This document shows positions 47,878 through 59,800 of a stretch of 64,000 nucleotides of DNA, in pieces. The stretch covers positions 92,354,697 to 92,418,696 of the forward strand of contig OX393551.1 of the NCBI GenBank assembly GCA_947650365.1, in the 5' to 3' direction. The notes under the pieces were generated by a model. That model saw nothing but the letters and a program-made list of their open reading frames with translations, did not search any database and was not told the DNA's origin. Numbering within the stretch: the first letter of the stretch is position 1; each line of letters starts with the position of its first letter. A program made the translations under genes and the position numbers. This stretch comes from Chamaelirium japonicum. Lineage: Eukaryota; Streptophyta; Magnoliopsida; Liliales; Melanthiaceae.

Positions 47878-48830
47878 TGTGGGGGAAAATCTTCGTGCCG
47901 ACCCGAAGACTTTCGCAGCACCAGTCAATTGAAGTTGAAGTTGACGTCGAAGATCGTTGGTCGATCTATTGATTGAAGTTGTTGCTTTTGATATGTAAAC
48001 AGAGAGGCAATCAGAGAGAGAGTTTGACACAAGAGATGTGATCTCGGAGTTCAGCCGAAGCCTACGTCTCCGTGCTATAGGGAGTAACCCGAATTCACTA
48101 ACACTTCACTTGAAGTGACCTCGACAGGCCGAGTGTCACTGAAATCTCTTTGACCTCTTCAAGGACAAGAAGAAGAAGATCAAAGAGTTAGAAATTTCTG
48201 GGTTCTGGTTTCTGAAATAGATATCAACTGATGGCACTGATCTATTATCAGAGCTTTGGTTTTGGTTCTGGAATTTCGGATTTCGGATCTGAGTTTCGAT
48301 CCCTCCTCCTCCTGAAGGCTCTGCTATTTATAGGATTCTCTGGTGGTAAATGGCGGTTCTCTGCTATCGTATCTGGGGATCCTCCAGGTAAGGCTGGTGG
48401 GCTCCGCTGCCGTTTTAGGGGCCCACCAGGCAGGGCCGGTGGGTCCCGTTGTGGTTCTTGGGGGGCCCACCAGGCAGGGCTGGTGGGCCCCTCGGAAGCC
48501 TTCATGGGCCCACCGGGCAGGGCCGGTGGGTCCCGCTGTGGTACTCGGGGGCCCACCAGGCAGGGCTGGTGGGTCCCTTGGAAGCCTTCATGGGCCCACC
48601 GGGCAGGGCCGGTGGGTCCCGCTGTGGTACTCGGGGGCCCACCAGGCAGGGCCGGTGGGTCCCGTTGTGGTACTTGGGGGGCCCACCAGGCAGGGCTGGT
48701 GGGTCCCTCGGAAGCCTTCATGGGCCCACCGGGCAGGGCCGGTGGGTCCCGCTGTGGTACTCGGGGGCCCACCAGGCAGGGCCGGTGGGTCCCGCTGTTT
48801 GCAGACTTCTTGCCAAAATTTGCACCCACA
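47878..48830 (-). repeat. Element 2 5' LTR
   Basis: This 953-bp LTR starts TGTGGGGG and ends ACCCACA. It has a TATA box at 48325-48332 (minus strand CTATAAATAG) and about eight GC-rich U3 units (about 48420-48800). Confidence 0.95.
48325..48332 (-). promoter_or_regulatory. LTR promoter TATA box (element 2, 5' LTR)
   Basis: TATAAATA reads on the minus strand immediately downstream of the GC-rich U3 repeats, in the same context as in the other LTRs. Confidence 0.75.
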
Positions 48831-48835
48831 AATTC
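48831..48835. repeat. Target-site duplication AATTC, right copy
   Basis: AATTC directly follows the LTR terminus and matches 41967-41971. Confidence 0.93.
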
Positions 48836-51137
48836 ATTCATACGATCCATTATAATTCATTCGCACGAATATATCCATTCTAATTCATTCGTACGATCCA
48901 TTCTAATACATTCGTACAATCTATTCTAATTCATTCGTACGATCCTTCTAATTCATTCGCTTGATCCATTCTAATTCATTCATACGATCCATTCGAATTC
49001 ATTTATAAGATCTATTCTAATTCATTCGTACGATCCATTCTAATTTATTCGCACGATCCATTCTAATTCATTCGTACGATCCATTCTAATTAATTCATAC
49101 GATCCATTCTAATTCATTCGCACGATCCATTCTAATTCATTCATACGATCCGTTCTAATTTATTCATACAATCCATTCTAATTCTTTCGCACGAATGTAT
49201 CCATTCTAATTCATTCGTACCATCCATTCTAATTCATTCGCACGATCCATTCTAATTCATTCATACGATCCATTCTAATTCATTCGTACGATCCATTCTA
49301 ATTCATTCAAACAATCCATTCTAATTCTTTCGCACGAATGTATCTATCCTAATTCATTCATACGATCCTTTCTAATTCATTCGCACGATCCATTCTAATT
49401 CATTCATACGATCCATTCTAATTCATTCGTACGATCCATTCTAATTCCTTCATACGATCCATTCTAATTCATTCGTACGATCCATTCTTTCTAATTCGTA
49501 CGATCCATTCTAATTCATTCATACGATTCATTCTATTCCATTCGTGCGAAGGAGTTAGAATGGATACATTCGTGCAAAAGAATTAGAATGGATCGTACGA
49601 ATGAGTAAGAATGGATCGTACGAATGTAATAGAATGGATCGTACGAATGAATTAGAAAAGATCGTGCTAATGAATTAGAATGGATCGTACGAATGAATTA
49701 GAATAGATTGTGCGAATGAATTAGAATGGATCATACGAATGAATTAGAATGGATCGTATGAATGAATTAGATGGATCGTGCGAATGAATTAGAATGGATC
49801 ATACGAATGAATTAGAATGGATACATTCGTGCGAATGAATTAGAATAGATCGTACGAATAAGTAAGAATGGATCGTACGAATGAAATAGAATGGATCGTG
49901 CGAATGAATTAGAATGGATCGTATGAATGAATTAGAATGGATCGTACGATCCGTTCTAATTTATTCGCACGAAATGGATCGTACGAATGAGTAAGAATGG
50001 ATCGTACGAATGAAATAGAATGGATCGTACGAATGAATTAGAATGGATCATGCTAATGAATTGGAATGGATCGTACGAATGAATTAAAATAGATTATGCG
50101 AATGAATTAGAATGGATCGTACGAATGAATTAGAATGGATCGTACGAAGGAATTAGAATGGATTGTACGAAGGAATTTGAATGGATCGTACGAATGAATT
50201 AGAATGGATACATTCATGCAAAAGAATTAGAATGGATTGTATGAATGAATTAGAATGGATCGTGCAAATGAATTAGAATGGATCGTGCGAATGAGTTAGA
50301 ATAGATTGTGCGAATGAATTAGAATGGATCGTACAAAAGAATTAGAATGGATACATTCGTGTGAATGAAATAGAATGGATCGTGCGAATGAATTAGAATG
50401 GATCGTACAAATGAATTACAATGGATACATACGAAAGAATGGATCGTACGAATGAATTAGAAAGAATCATACGAAAGAATTAGAATGGATACATTCAGGG
50501 GAATGAATTAGAATGGATCGTACGAAGGAATTAGAATGGATCATACGAATGAAATAGAATGGATCGTATGAAGGAATTAGATTGGATCGTACGAATGAAT
50601 TAGAATGGATCGTACGAAGGAATTAGAACGGATACATTCATGGGAATGAATTAGAATGGATCGTACGAAGGAATTAGAATGGATCATACGAATGAAATAG
50701 AATGGACCGTACGAAGAAATTAGAATGGATCGTACGAATGAATTTGAATGGGTCGTACGAATGAATTGGAATGGATCGTACGAATGAAATAGAATGGATC
50801 GAACGAATGAATTAGAATGGATCGTATGAATGAATTAGAATGGATCGTACGAATGAATTAGAATGGATCGTGTGAATGAATTCGAATGGATTGTACGAAT
50901 AAAATAGAATAGATCGTACGATCCATTGTACGATCCATTCTATTTCATTCGTATGATCCATTTTTACTCATTCGTACGATCCATTCTATTTCATTCGTGC
51001 GATCCAATCTAATTCATTCATACGATCCATTCTAATTTATTCGCACGATCCATTCTAATTAATTAATTCGATCCATACTAATTCATTCATACGATCCATT
51101 CTTATTAGAATGGATCGTACGAATGAGTAAGAATGGA

Positions 51138-53469
51138 TCTTACTCATTAGCACAATCCATTCTAATTCATTCGTACGATCCATTCTAATTCATTCGCACG
51201 ATCCATTCTAATTCTTTCGCATGAATGTATCCCTTCTAATTCATTCGTACGATCCACCCTAATTCCTTCGTATGATTCATTCTATTTCATTCGTACGATC
51301 CATTCTAATTCATTCGTACGATCCATTATAATTCATTCGTACCATCAATTCGAATTCATTCATACGATCCATTCTAATTCATTCATACGATCCATTCTAA
51401 TTCATTTGCACGAATATAACCATTCTAATTCATTCGTACGATCCATTCTAATTCATTTGCACAATCTATCCTAATTCATTCGTACGATCCATTCTAATTC
51501 ATTCGCTTGATCCATTCTAATTCATTCATACGATCCATTCGAATTCATTCATAAGATCTGTTCTAATTCATTCGTACGATCCATTCTAATTTATTCGCAC
51601 GATCCATTCTAATTCATTCGTACGATCCATTCTAATTAATTCATACGTTCCATTCTAATTCATTCGCACGATCCATTTTAATTCATTCATACGATCCGTT
51701 CTAATTTATTCATACAATCCATTCTAATTCTTTCGCACGAATGTATCCATTCTAATTCATTCGTACCATCCATTCTAATTCATTCGCACGATCCATTCTA
51801 ATTCATTCATACGATCCATTCTAATTCATTCGTACGATCCATTCTAATTCATTCATACAATCCATTCTAATTCTTTCGCACGAATGTATCCATTCTAATT
51901 CATTCGTACGATCCATTCTAATTCATTCATACGATCCATTCTAATTCATTCGTACGATCCATTCTAATTCCTTCATACGATCCATTCTAATTCATTCGTA
52001 CTATCCATTCTTACTCATTCATACGATCCATTCTAATTCATTCATACGATCCATTCTATTCCATTCGTGAGAAGGGGGTAGAATGGATACATTCGTGCAA
52101 AAGAATTAGAATGGATCGTACGAATGAGTAAGAATGGATCGTACGAATGTAATAGAATGGATCGTACGAATGAATTAGAATGGATCGTGCCAATGAATTA
52201 GAATGGATCGTATGAATGAATTAGAATAGATTGTGCGAATGAATTAGAAAGGATCGTACGAATAAATTAGAATGAATCATATGAATGAATTAGAATGGAT
52301 CGTGGGAATGAATTAGAATGGATCGTACGAATGAATTAGAATGGATACATTCGTGCGAATGAATTTGAATATATCGTACGAATGAGTAAGAATGGATCGT
52401 ACGAATGAAATAGAATGGATCGGGCGAATGAATTAGAATGGATCGTATGAATGAATTAGAATGGATCGTATGAATGAATTAGAATGGATCGTACGAGCTG
52501 TTCTAATTCATTCGCACGAAATGGATCATACGAATGAGTAAGAATGGATCGTACGAATGAAATAGAATGGATCGTACGAATGAATTAGAATGGATCATGC
52601 TAATGAATTAGAATGGATCGTACGAATGAATTAGAATAGATTGTGCGAATGAATTAGAATGAATCGTACGAATGAATTAGAATGGATCATACGAAGGAAT
52701 TAGAATGGATCGTACGAAGGAATTAGAATGGATCGTACGAATGAATTAGAATGGATACATTCGTGCAGAAGAATTAGAATGGATTGTATGAATGAATTAG
52801 AATGGATCGTGCAAATGAATTAGAATGGATCGTGCGAATGAGTTTGAATAGATTGTGCAAATGAATTAGAATGAATCGTACAAAAGAATTAGAATGGATA
52901 CATTCATGTAAATGAATTAGAATGGATCGTGCGAATGAATTAGAATGGATCGTACGAATGAATTACAATGGATACATACGAAATAATGGATCGTACGAAT
53001 GAATTAGAATGAATCATACGAAGGAATTAGAATGGATACATTCATGGGAATGAATAAGAATGGATCATACGAAGGAATTAAATGGATCATATGAATGAAA
53101 TAGAATGGATCGTACGAAGGAATTAGATTGGATTGTACGAAGGAATTAGAATGGATCGTACGAAGGAATTAGAACGGATACATTCATAGGAATGAATTAG
53201 AATGGATCGTACGAAGGAATTAGAATGGATCATACGAATGAATTAGAATGGATCGTACGAAGGAATTAGAGTGGATCGTACGAATGAATTAGAATGGGTC
53301 GTACGAATGAATTGGAATGGATCGTACGAATGAAATAGAATGGATCGTACGAATGAATTAGATTGGATCGTAGGAATGAATTAGAATGGATCGTACGAAT
53401 GAATTAGAATGGATCGTGCGAATGAATTCAAATGAATTGTACGAATGAAATAGAATGGATCGTAGGATC
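51138..53469. repeat. Higher-order satellite repeat, unit C (truncated by element 3)
   Basis: The unit starts with TTACTCATTAGCACAATCC. The internal landmark at 52074 is 2523 bp after its place in unit B, one 23-bp monomer shorter than the A-B spacing. The unit is cut at 53469 by the 5' LTR of element 3, at a position matching about 41511 of unit A. Confidence 0.78.
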
Positions 53470-53499
53470 TGTGGGTGCAAATTTTGGCATAAATCCACC

Positions 53500-53710
53500 A
53501 CGGGACCCACCGGCCCTGCCTGGTGGACCCGCGAAGACTACAGCGGGACCCACCGGCCCTGCCTGGTGGGCCCACGAGGACTACAGCGGGACCCACCGGC
53601 CCTGCCTGGTGGGCCAACGAGGACTACCACGGGACCCACTGGCCCTGCCTGGTGAGCCCACAAGGACTACCACGGGACCCACCGGCCCTGCCTGGTGGGC
53701 CCACGAGGAC
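53500..53710 (+). repeat. GC-rich U3 tandem repeats (element 3)
   Basis: About five units of roughly 42-45 bp follow the pattern GGGACCCACCGGCCCTGCC then TGGTGGGCCCACGAGGAC. They carry GGACCCAC and GTGGGCCC motifs that fit TCP-type sites. They lie directly upstream of the TATA box. Confidence 0.75.
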
Positions 53711-53774
53711 GCAACTTTACCTGAAGGATCCCCAGATACGATAGCAAAAACCGCCATTCGCCTCCCAGAATGTC

Positions 53775-53782
53775 TATAAATA
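53775..53782 (+). promoter_or_regulatory. LTR promoter TATA box (element 3)
   Basis: TATAAATA within GTCTATAAATAGCAGAG lies about 305 bp into the LTR. The expected transcript start is near 53807-53815, which would place the U3/R border there. Confidence 0.78.
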
Positions 53783-54212
53783 GCAGAGCCTTCGAATGTA
53801 AATGGATAAAAATCTAAGATCCGGAATTCTGATTTCCACTCTGTGATCTGACTTTCAGAACCAGAGCTCTGGGATTTCTAACTTCCGATCTACCATCTCT
53901 CTTTGATCTTCTTTTCTCTTTCGAAGAGATCAGGGAGCTTTCAGTGACACTCGGCCTGTCGAGGTCACTTCAACTAAAGTGTTAGTGAATTCGGGTTGCT
54001 CCCTATAGCACGGAGACGTAGGCTTCGGCTGAACTCCGAGATCACTTCTCTTGTGTCAAAATTTCTCTCTCTGATTGCTTTTCTGTTTACACATCAAAAA
54101 AGCAACAATTTCAACCAACCGATCGACCAACGATCTTCGACATTAACTTCGACTCCAATTGACTGGTGCTGCGAAGGTCTTCGGGTCGGCACGAAGATTT
54201 TCCCCCACAGTT

Positions 54213-54229
54213 TGGCGCCGTCTGTGGGA
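54213..54229 (+). other. Primer binding site of element 3
   Basis: TGGCGCCGTCTGTGGGA starts three bases after the LTR. TGGCGCCGT matches the complement of the plant tRNA-Asp 3' end, while the remaining bases fit less well, so the tRNA assignment is tentative. Confidence 0.82.
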
Positions 54230-54356
54230 TCCGAGCGAGAAGCTGTGTTCTCTCTTTACTTCGACTACCAGATCAATAGCCAAACTTCCTCGCCCCCTCG
54301 GTTGATCAGACAACTGATCGGACGTCGGCAATCTTGTTGTACCCTTCGCACTCTGA

Positions 54357-56825
54357 ATGGCGAGAACCAAACACCAGGGCCAACCAGAAGGAAGTAACAC
54401 TCAACATCAACCTCGTCCTGAGACTCGTTCAATGAGTCAAAGGCTCAACTTCGGGTAGCCCCTTGCTGTCCCCGAGATGGGAGTTCACTCAGGAAGCGGG
54501 AGATCAGTCGATCGACCGATCGCCCCTCATCCTCATCAATCAATTGGGCAGACTGTCCCTGCTCCTGCTGAAGATCCTCCATCGACTTACCAGATCTCTG
54601 CAATCGATTTCCAACTACTCCAATTGGCGAAGCAAAACGCCACCCTCACTGCTGAGAGGGATGCTCTGAAGAAGGCAGCTTCCGAAGCTGGAATTGCTAT
54701 TCCGATCCCCTCCGCAAGTGAGAGGGTTGATCCTCCTCGACATTCAATTTACTCCGAACAACGGAGGTCAATGGGCACTGATGCTCTCGAGAGGATTCGA
54801 CGTGACCCAACTCCCTCTGCTGCTCCTTGGAAGCAGAGTGTCTGGGATCATCTTGAAGACGAGTCCTCCCAATCTTCATCTGGTCGTAACTGCGACAAAA
54901 GAGCACCATCGAAGCTCAACCTGCCAAGGAAGCACCAAATGAAAGGCGCTCCTTCAAAGAGTAGAGTCTCCCCTTCCATTCCACTCCAACGTGGACTTGG
55001 ATCGGACCTTCGACATCGACTTCGACCGGCAAACACTTCAATACCAGAGCAAGACCTTGCGATCTTACCTCTTGACCCACCTCTAGGTCGAGGACACGGT
55101 CGTAGGGATGGCCACTCTTCTGCCGGGCCACTTCATCGAAGCCTCTTCGAATCAGCATTTCCAAGAGGATGGAGAACTCCTACCCTCCCCAAATTCAACT
55201 GCGTCCGAGGAGATCCAAGCCTCCATATACTTGCCTTCAAGCAAGCTCTAACGCCACACGAAGAGGAAAACAACGTGCTCTGCCGCACCTTCGCGGGAAG
55301 TCTCGACGAGCCTTCACTCGACTGGTATCACAATCTCCGAGCTGGGTCCATTACCCAGTTCGGTGTTTTGGCTAACCTCTTTGTGCAGCATTACCAGCTC
55401 AACCTGAAACCCGAGAAGAAGCTCGACTCTCTATATCGACTAAGGATGGGTGCAGATGAGACTCTCCGCAGCTTCACGAGGAGGTTTCGCAACGAGCATG
55501 CTGCTCTCTCTGGAAGGCATCTGGATGATGAAGCCATCATATTGGCTTTCCAGAACGCTCTCCGCTTCGATCTACACATCTACAACGACTTCATCCGCAA
55601 TCCCCCTCCTTCTCTGGGAGCTATGTTCGATCGAATTCAGAGGGAGATTGAGGTGGAAGACGATCAAGTCGCTCGAAAAGGGCGAGAAACTAAGAGAAGG
55701 CCTGCTGAAAGAGAAGCACCTAAATATGCTGCAAAGGCTCACAACACTGAAGCAGCAGCCCCTCCGGCCAACAAAAGATCAAAGAATGATGGGCGTCGAT
55801 CTCCAACGAAGACCACTTTCACCGAGTGGAACATGCCAGTCGAGCAGATACTCGACCGTATTCAACACGACGAGTATCTTCGGAGGCCCAATCCTCTTCA
55901 ACCAAATTCCAAATTCACAGCAGACAAAACAGTCTACTGTGAATTCCATCGAAGTCACGGCCATTCCACCGATCGGTGTTTTCGGCTGAAATTCCATCTT
56001 GAAGACTTACTACGAGAAGGCCACCTTCAAGAATTCGTCAACAATGGGCACGATCAACGTCGAACCTCTGCCAAGGGGAAAGAAGTGTGTTGGATATATC
56101 AAATCTCTTCCAATCGGCAACCAATTTCTGTGAATGCCAATGTCTTTGGCATTCATGGAACCTTGCACAATCAAGCTTTGACCGGGAAGGAAGTCGATCG
56201 GCAGGTTCGACGCATCTTCCATGTTCGATCTACTGCAAACAAAGAAGATACCTGGATCGAGAAGCCCATCGAAGGTCTGGCTTGGCCATCCATAGTCTTC
56301 AACGACACCGATCTTCAAGGAGTTCACACTCCCCATCGAGACCCCCTGGTCTTGAAACTCATCATCGACGGAAGCACCGTCAATCGAATCCTCATAGACA
56401 CTGGAAGCTCCATTGACATTATGTTCTCAGACTGTTTCAAACGTCTGGGACATAAGTATCAAAGCCTCGACGTTGTCCCGACTGTGATCACCGGCTTCAA
56501 TGGTGAACAAAGCATCACAGTGGGCGAATCCAGATTTACCATCGACCTCAGCCGAGAGACTCGAGTCTCGGTGAGGTTTGCAATCATCGAAGGAATGTCT
56601 AGCTACAACGCCATTCTTGGGCGACCATTCCTCCATCAGATCAATGCCATCTCCTCCTCTTACCATCAACTACTCAAATTTGCAACTGGAGAAGGCATCG
56701 TCTGCATTCGAGGCGATCAGCAAGCTGGAAGGTCTTGTGAAGCTGCTGCGGCAAAGACAGATCGAAAGATTAACATTGCTCCTCCAAAGCGGCCACGAGA
56801 TGAAGCTGGTCCCTCTTCTAAATAG
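54357..56825 (+). CDS. Gag-protease of element 3
   Basis: The start (ATG at 54357) is chosen because it matches the MARTKHQG start in element 1. An in-frame TAG at 54456-54458 replaces the CAG of element 1; after it the frame is open from 54477 for 782 codons. In order, numbered from 54357: a coiled-coil stretch near residue 90, a Retrotrans_gag-type capsid region at about 278-411, a CX2HX2HGHX4C knuckle at about 525-541 (YCEFHRSHGHSTDRC), and a retropepsin with LIDTGSSIDI (Asp 681) and YNAILGRPFLHQINAI. Gag assembles the particle and the protease cuts the polyprotein. The frame ends in TAG at 56823, but the next 51 codons before the Met at 56979 and all of pol stay in the same frame, so readthrough or a nonsense mutation is implied. 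Confidence 0.9.
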
Positions 56826-56831
56826 CAATCA
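56823..56831 (+). promoter_or_regulatory. Possible TMV-type stop-codon readthrough site
   Basis: The pro/pol boundary reads AAA TAG CAA TCA. The six bases after the stop fit the CAR-YYA context that promotes UAG readthrough in tobacco mosaic virus-type signals. Frame is maintained across the stop. A CAG-to-TAG mutation explains it equally well. Confidence 0.45.
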
Positions 56832-59800
56832 AAGGAGATTCCGCTGACCGAACCTCCGCCAATCGAATGGGAAGCATCACCTTCAATTGAAGAAATCATC
56901 CCGATCAACATAGGCAGCGGAGATCTCCCTCGACAAACATTTATTGGTACCGGTCTTAGCGACGCAGAAGCGCAAGACATGGTATCCTTCCTCCAGTCCA
57001 ATATCGACGTCTTCGCATGGTGCTTCGAAGACATGCCTGGGATCAATCCAGATGACGCTTGTCACCGACTTGCGATCAAAGAAGAGGTGAAGCCCGTCAA
57101 GCAAAAGCCTCGCACCATTCGACCAGAGCTGCAAATTGCTGTTCAAGAAGAAATTACCAAGCTACTCGCAGCCGGATTCATCCGAGAAGTAGAGTATCCA
57201 ACTTGGATCTCTAATATAGTGGCTGTTCCAAAGAAGAATGGGAAAGTCAGAGTCTGCATCGACTTTACCAATCTCAACAAGGCTTGCCCCAAAGATCCTT
57301 TTCCCATGCCAAGGATAGATAGACTCGTCGACGCCACTGCTGGCCACGAGCTATTGTCTTTCATGGATGGGTATTCCGGATACAATCAAATTCCACTCCA
57401 CGCTGATGATCAAGAGAAGACATGTTTTGTGACTAGCCGAGGCCTTTATTGCTACAATGTCATGCCATTCGGCCTCAAAAATGCTGGTTCCACCTATCAA
57501 AGGCTAGTCACCAAAATGTTCGAAGATCAGATCGGTCGCAACGTCGAAGTCTATGTCGATGATCTCCTCACCAAGAGTTCCGTTCGGAGCAAACATCTAT
57601 CTGATCTGGCTGAAACCTTCCAAGTCCTCCGAAAGTATCGAATGAAGCTCAATCCAGCCAAGTGCGCTTTCGGAGTTCAATCTGGTAAATTCCTGGGTCA
57701 TCTTGTGACCAGGAGAGGTATTGAAGCCAATCCTGATCAAATTCGAGCCATCATCGATATGCCTTCACCTACAAATCGAAAAGAAGTTCAACGTCTCACT
57801 GGAAGGTTAGCAGCACTCAATCGATTCATCTCAAAGTCCTCAGACAAGTGCAAGCCACTCTTCGACAAACTACGAAAGGCGGATACCTCCGGCTGGAGTC
57901 CAACCTGTGAAGAAGCATTTCAAAGTATCAAGAAATATCTGGTGCAAGCTCCTATCCTGACTGCTCCACTTCCAAAAGAAGACTTGTGGCTCTACCTTGC
58001 CGTGACCGATCAAGCAATCAGCGCGGTCTTAGTCAGTAGAAGAGAAGGCATCGAACATCCAGTCTACTACATCAGCCACACTCTTCTTCCGGCTGAGACT
58101 CGCTACTCAAAAACTGAGAAGGTCATCTTGGCCTTGCTCACTGCTTCGCGTCGTCTTCAACCGTACTTCGTCTCCCACCAGATTACTGTCATTTCAGAAC
58201 ACTCACTCAAAGATATCATTGACAAAGCTGGTCGAGCTGGTCGAATGACCAAATGGGTGATCGAAATGAGTGCTCTGGCGATTCAATTCGAATCTCGCAC
58301 TTCTATCAAAGGTCAAGCAATTGCTGATTTTCTAGCTGACTTTCCAGTTGAAGACCCCATCACTTGGGAAGAGGATGTCGACTTGCGCTTGGAAGATGAG
58401 GATACTCCTCCGATCAATCCTGCAACAAAAATTGATCCAAGTCTTGAAGTTATTTCTGCAACTCCTCCATGGAAGCTTTATACTGATGGAGCATCAAGTT
58501 CGATCGGTTCGGGAACTGGGATAGTCTTAATATCCCCCGAACTCGATCATCTCCAGAAGGCCACTCTCCTTGGGTTTAATGCCACCAACAACGAAGCTGA
58601 ATATGAAGCACTCATTTCCGGACTCGAAATGGCAGAATCTCTGGGGGTAGATCGAATCATCATATACAGCGACTCCCAATTGATCATAAGGCAAATCAAT
58701 GGAGAGTACACAGCTCGAGAAGAAAGAATGCAACTCTACTTGGCCTTAGTACGACGTCTTCAACAACGTTTTACTAGCGCTGAATTCATTCAAATCCCTA
58801 GAGCAGAGAACCGAGAAGCAGATGCCTTAGCTAATGCTGCCTCAGTTCTTGGAGACTCACTCGGAGGAAGGCAAATACAGATCGATTATCAAGAAGTGCC
58901 CAAGACCATCCCCGATCAACAGATTCTTACTACTACAAAAGGATCTGGGGGTGGAGATCAGCTTGAAGACTGGAGAAGACCAATTTTCGACTTCTTCAAG
59001 CATGGAAAAATGCCGGAAGATCCAAATCAAGCCCGAAGACTTCAGAGGAAACTCCCGTGCTACATTTTGCAAGGAGAAGATCTATACTTCAAATCTCACA
59101 ACGGGATGTTGCTCAAGTGCCTTGGTCCTGAGCAAGCACAATCAATCCTGATTGATATCCACTCTAGAGCTTGTGGAAATCATTCAGGAGGAAGATCTCT
59201 TGAAGCCAAGACGAAGCTACAAGGGTACTACTGGCCAATAATGGCAAAGGATGCTCAACAAGTCGTTCAAAGATGCGAGCCTTGCCAACGACACGCTCGA
59301 GCTATCCATCTCCCTGCAGATGAACTTCATCAATTATCAAGTTCTTGGCCTTTCCATCAATGGGGGTTAGATTTCTTGGGTCCTTTCCCTCCAACTCCAA
59401 GCAAGAAGAAATATCTACTGCTGGCTACTGATTACTTCACCAAATGGGTTGAAGCTGTGCCCCTCTTTCGAGAGACTGACGACGAAGTGATCAAATTCAT
59501 TCGGCACAACATCTTCTCAAGATTTGGCACACCTCAAGTTCTTGTTGCTGACAATGGAGCTCAATTTGACTCAGACAAATTCCGAGAGTTCTGTCTGAAC
59601 AACGGTATCAAGTTATTCTATTCAACTCCAAGATATCCTCAATGCAATGGTCAAGCTGAAGCCTCAAACAGAGCTATACTTGATATACTCAAGAAGAAAC
59701 TCAACGACAAGAAAGGATTGTGGGAGCAAGTCCTACCTGAAGTTCTGTGGGGGTATCGCACAACTCCGAGAAGATCAACAGGGTTCTCACCCTTCCGTCT

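Larger units (their letters stand above)
41972..48830 (-). mobile_element. Element 2: coding-free member of the same retrotransposon family
   Basis: This 6859-bp element has LTRs of 939 bp (left) and 953 bp (right) and a 5-bp duplication AATTC. It lies on the minus strand. It keeps the LTRs, PBS, PPT, a frameshifted stub of the gag start, a 70-bp tandem array, the 107-bp spacer array and a long W-box palindrome array. It has no gag capsid, pol or antisense-gene sequence. The LTRs differ by a 14-bp indel (GGTTCTGGTTTCTG extra on the right) and about eleven substitutions by eye (near 98.8% identity). It must have been copied with proteins from a relative, as large non-coding LTR derivatives are. 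Confidence 0.93.
41729..51137. repeat. Higher-order satellite repeat, unit B, split by element 2
   Basis: After subtracting element 2 and one target duplication (6864 bp) the unit is about 2545 bp. GGAGTTAGAATGGATAC is at 49551, which is 2546 bp from its place in unit A after the same correction. Confidence 0.8.
48831..53469. repeat. 23-bp satellite array, right block
   Basis: The array is reverse at 48831-49540, forward at 49543-50932, with short inversions around 50935-51137, reverse to about 52068, then forward to 53469. It completes higher-order unit B and contains unit C. It is interrupted by the LTR of element 3. Confidence 0.96.
53470..54209 (+). repeat. Element 3 5' LTR
   Basis: This 740-bp LTR begins TGTGGGTGCAAATTTTGGC and ends TTTTCCCCCACA, so its ends form the short inverted repeat TGTGGG/CCCACA. 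It has about five GC-rich U3 units (about 53500-53710) and a TATA box at 53775-53782. The same U5 end as in elements 1 and 2 precedes the PBS. Confidence 0.92.
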
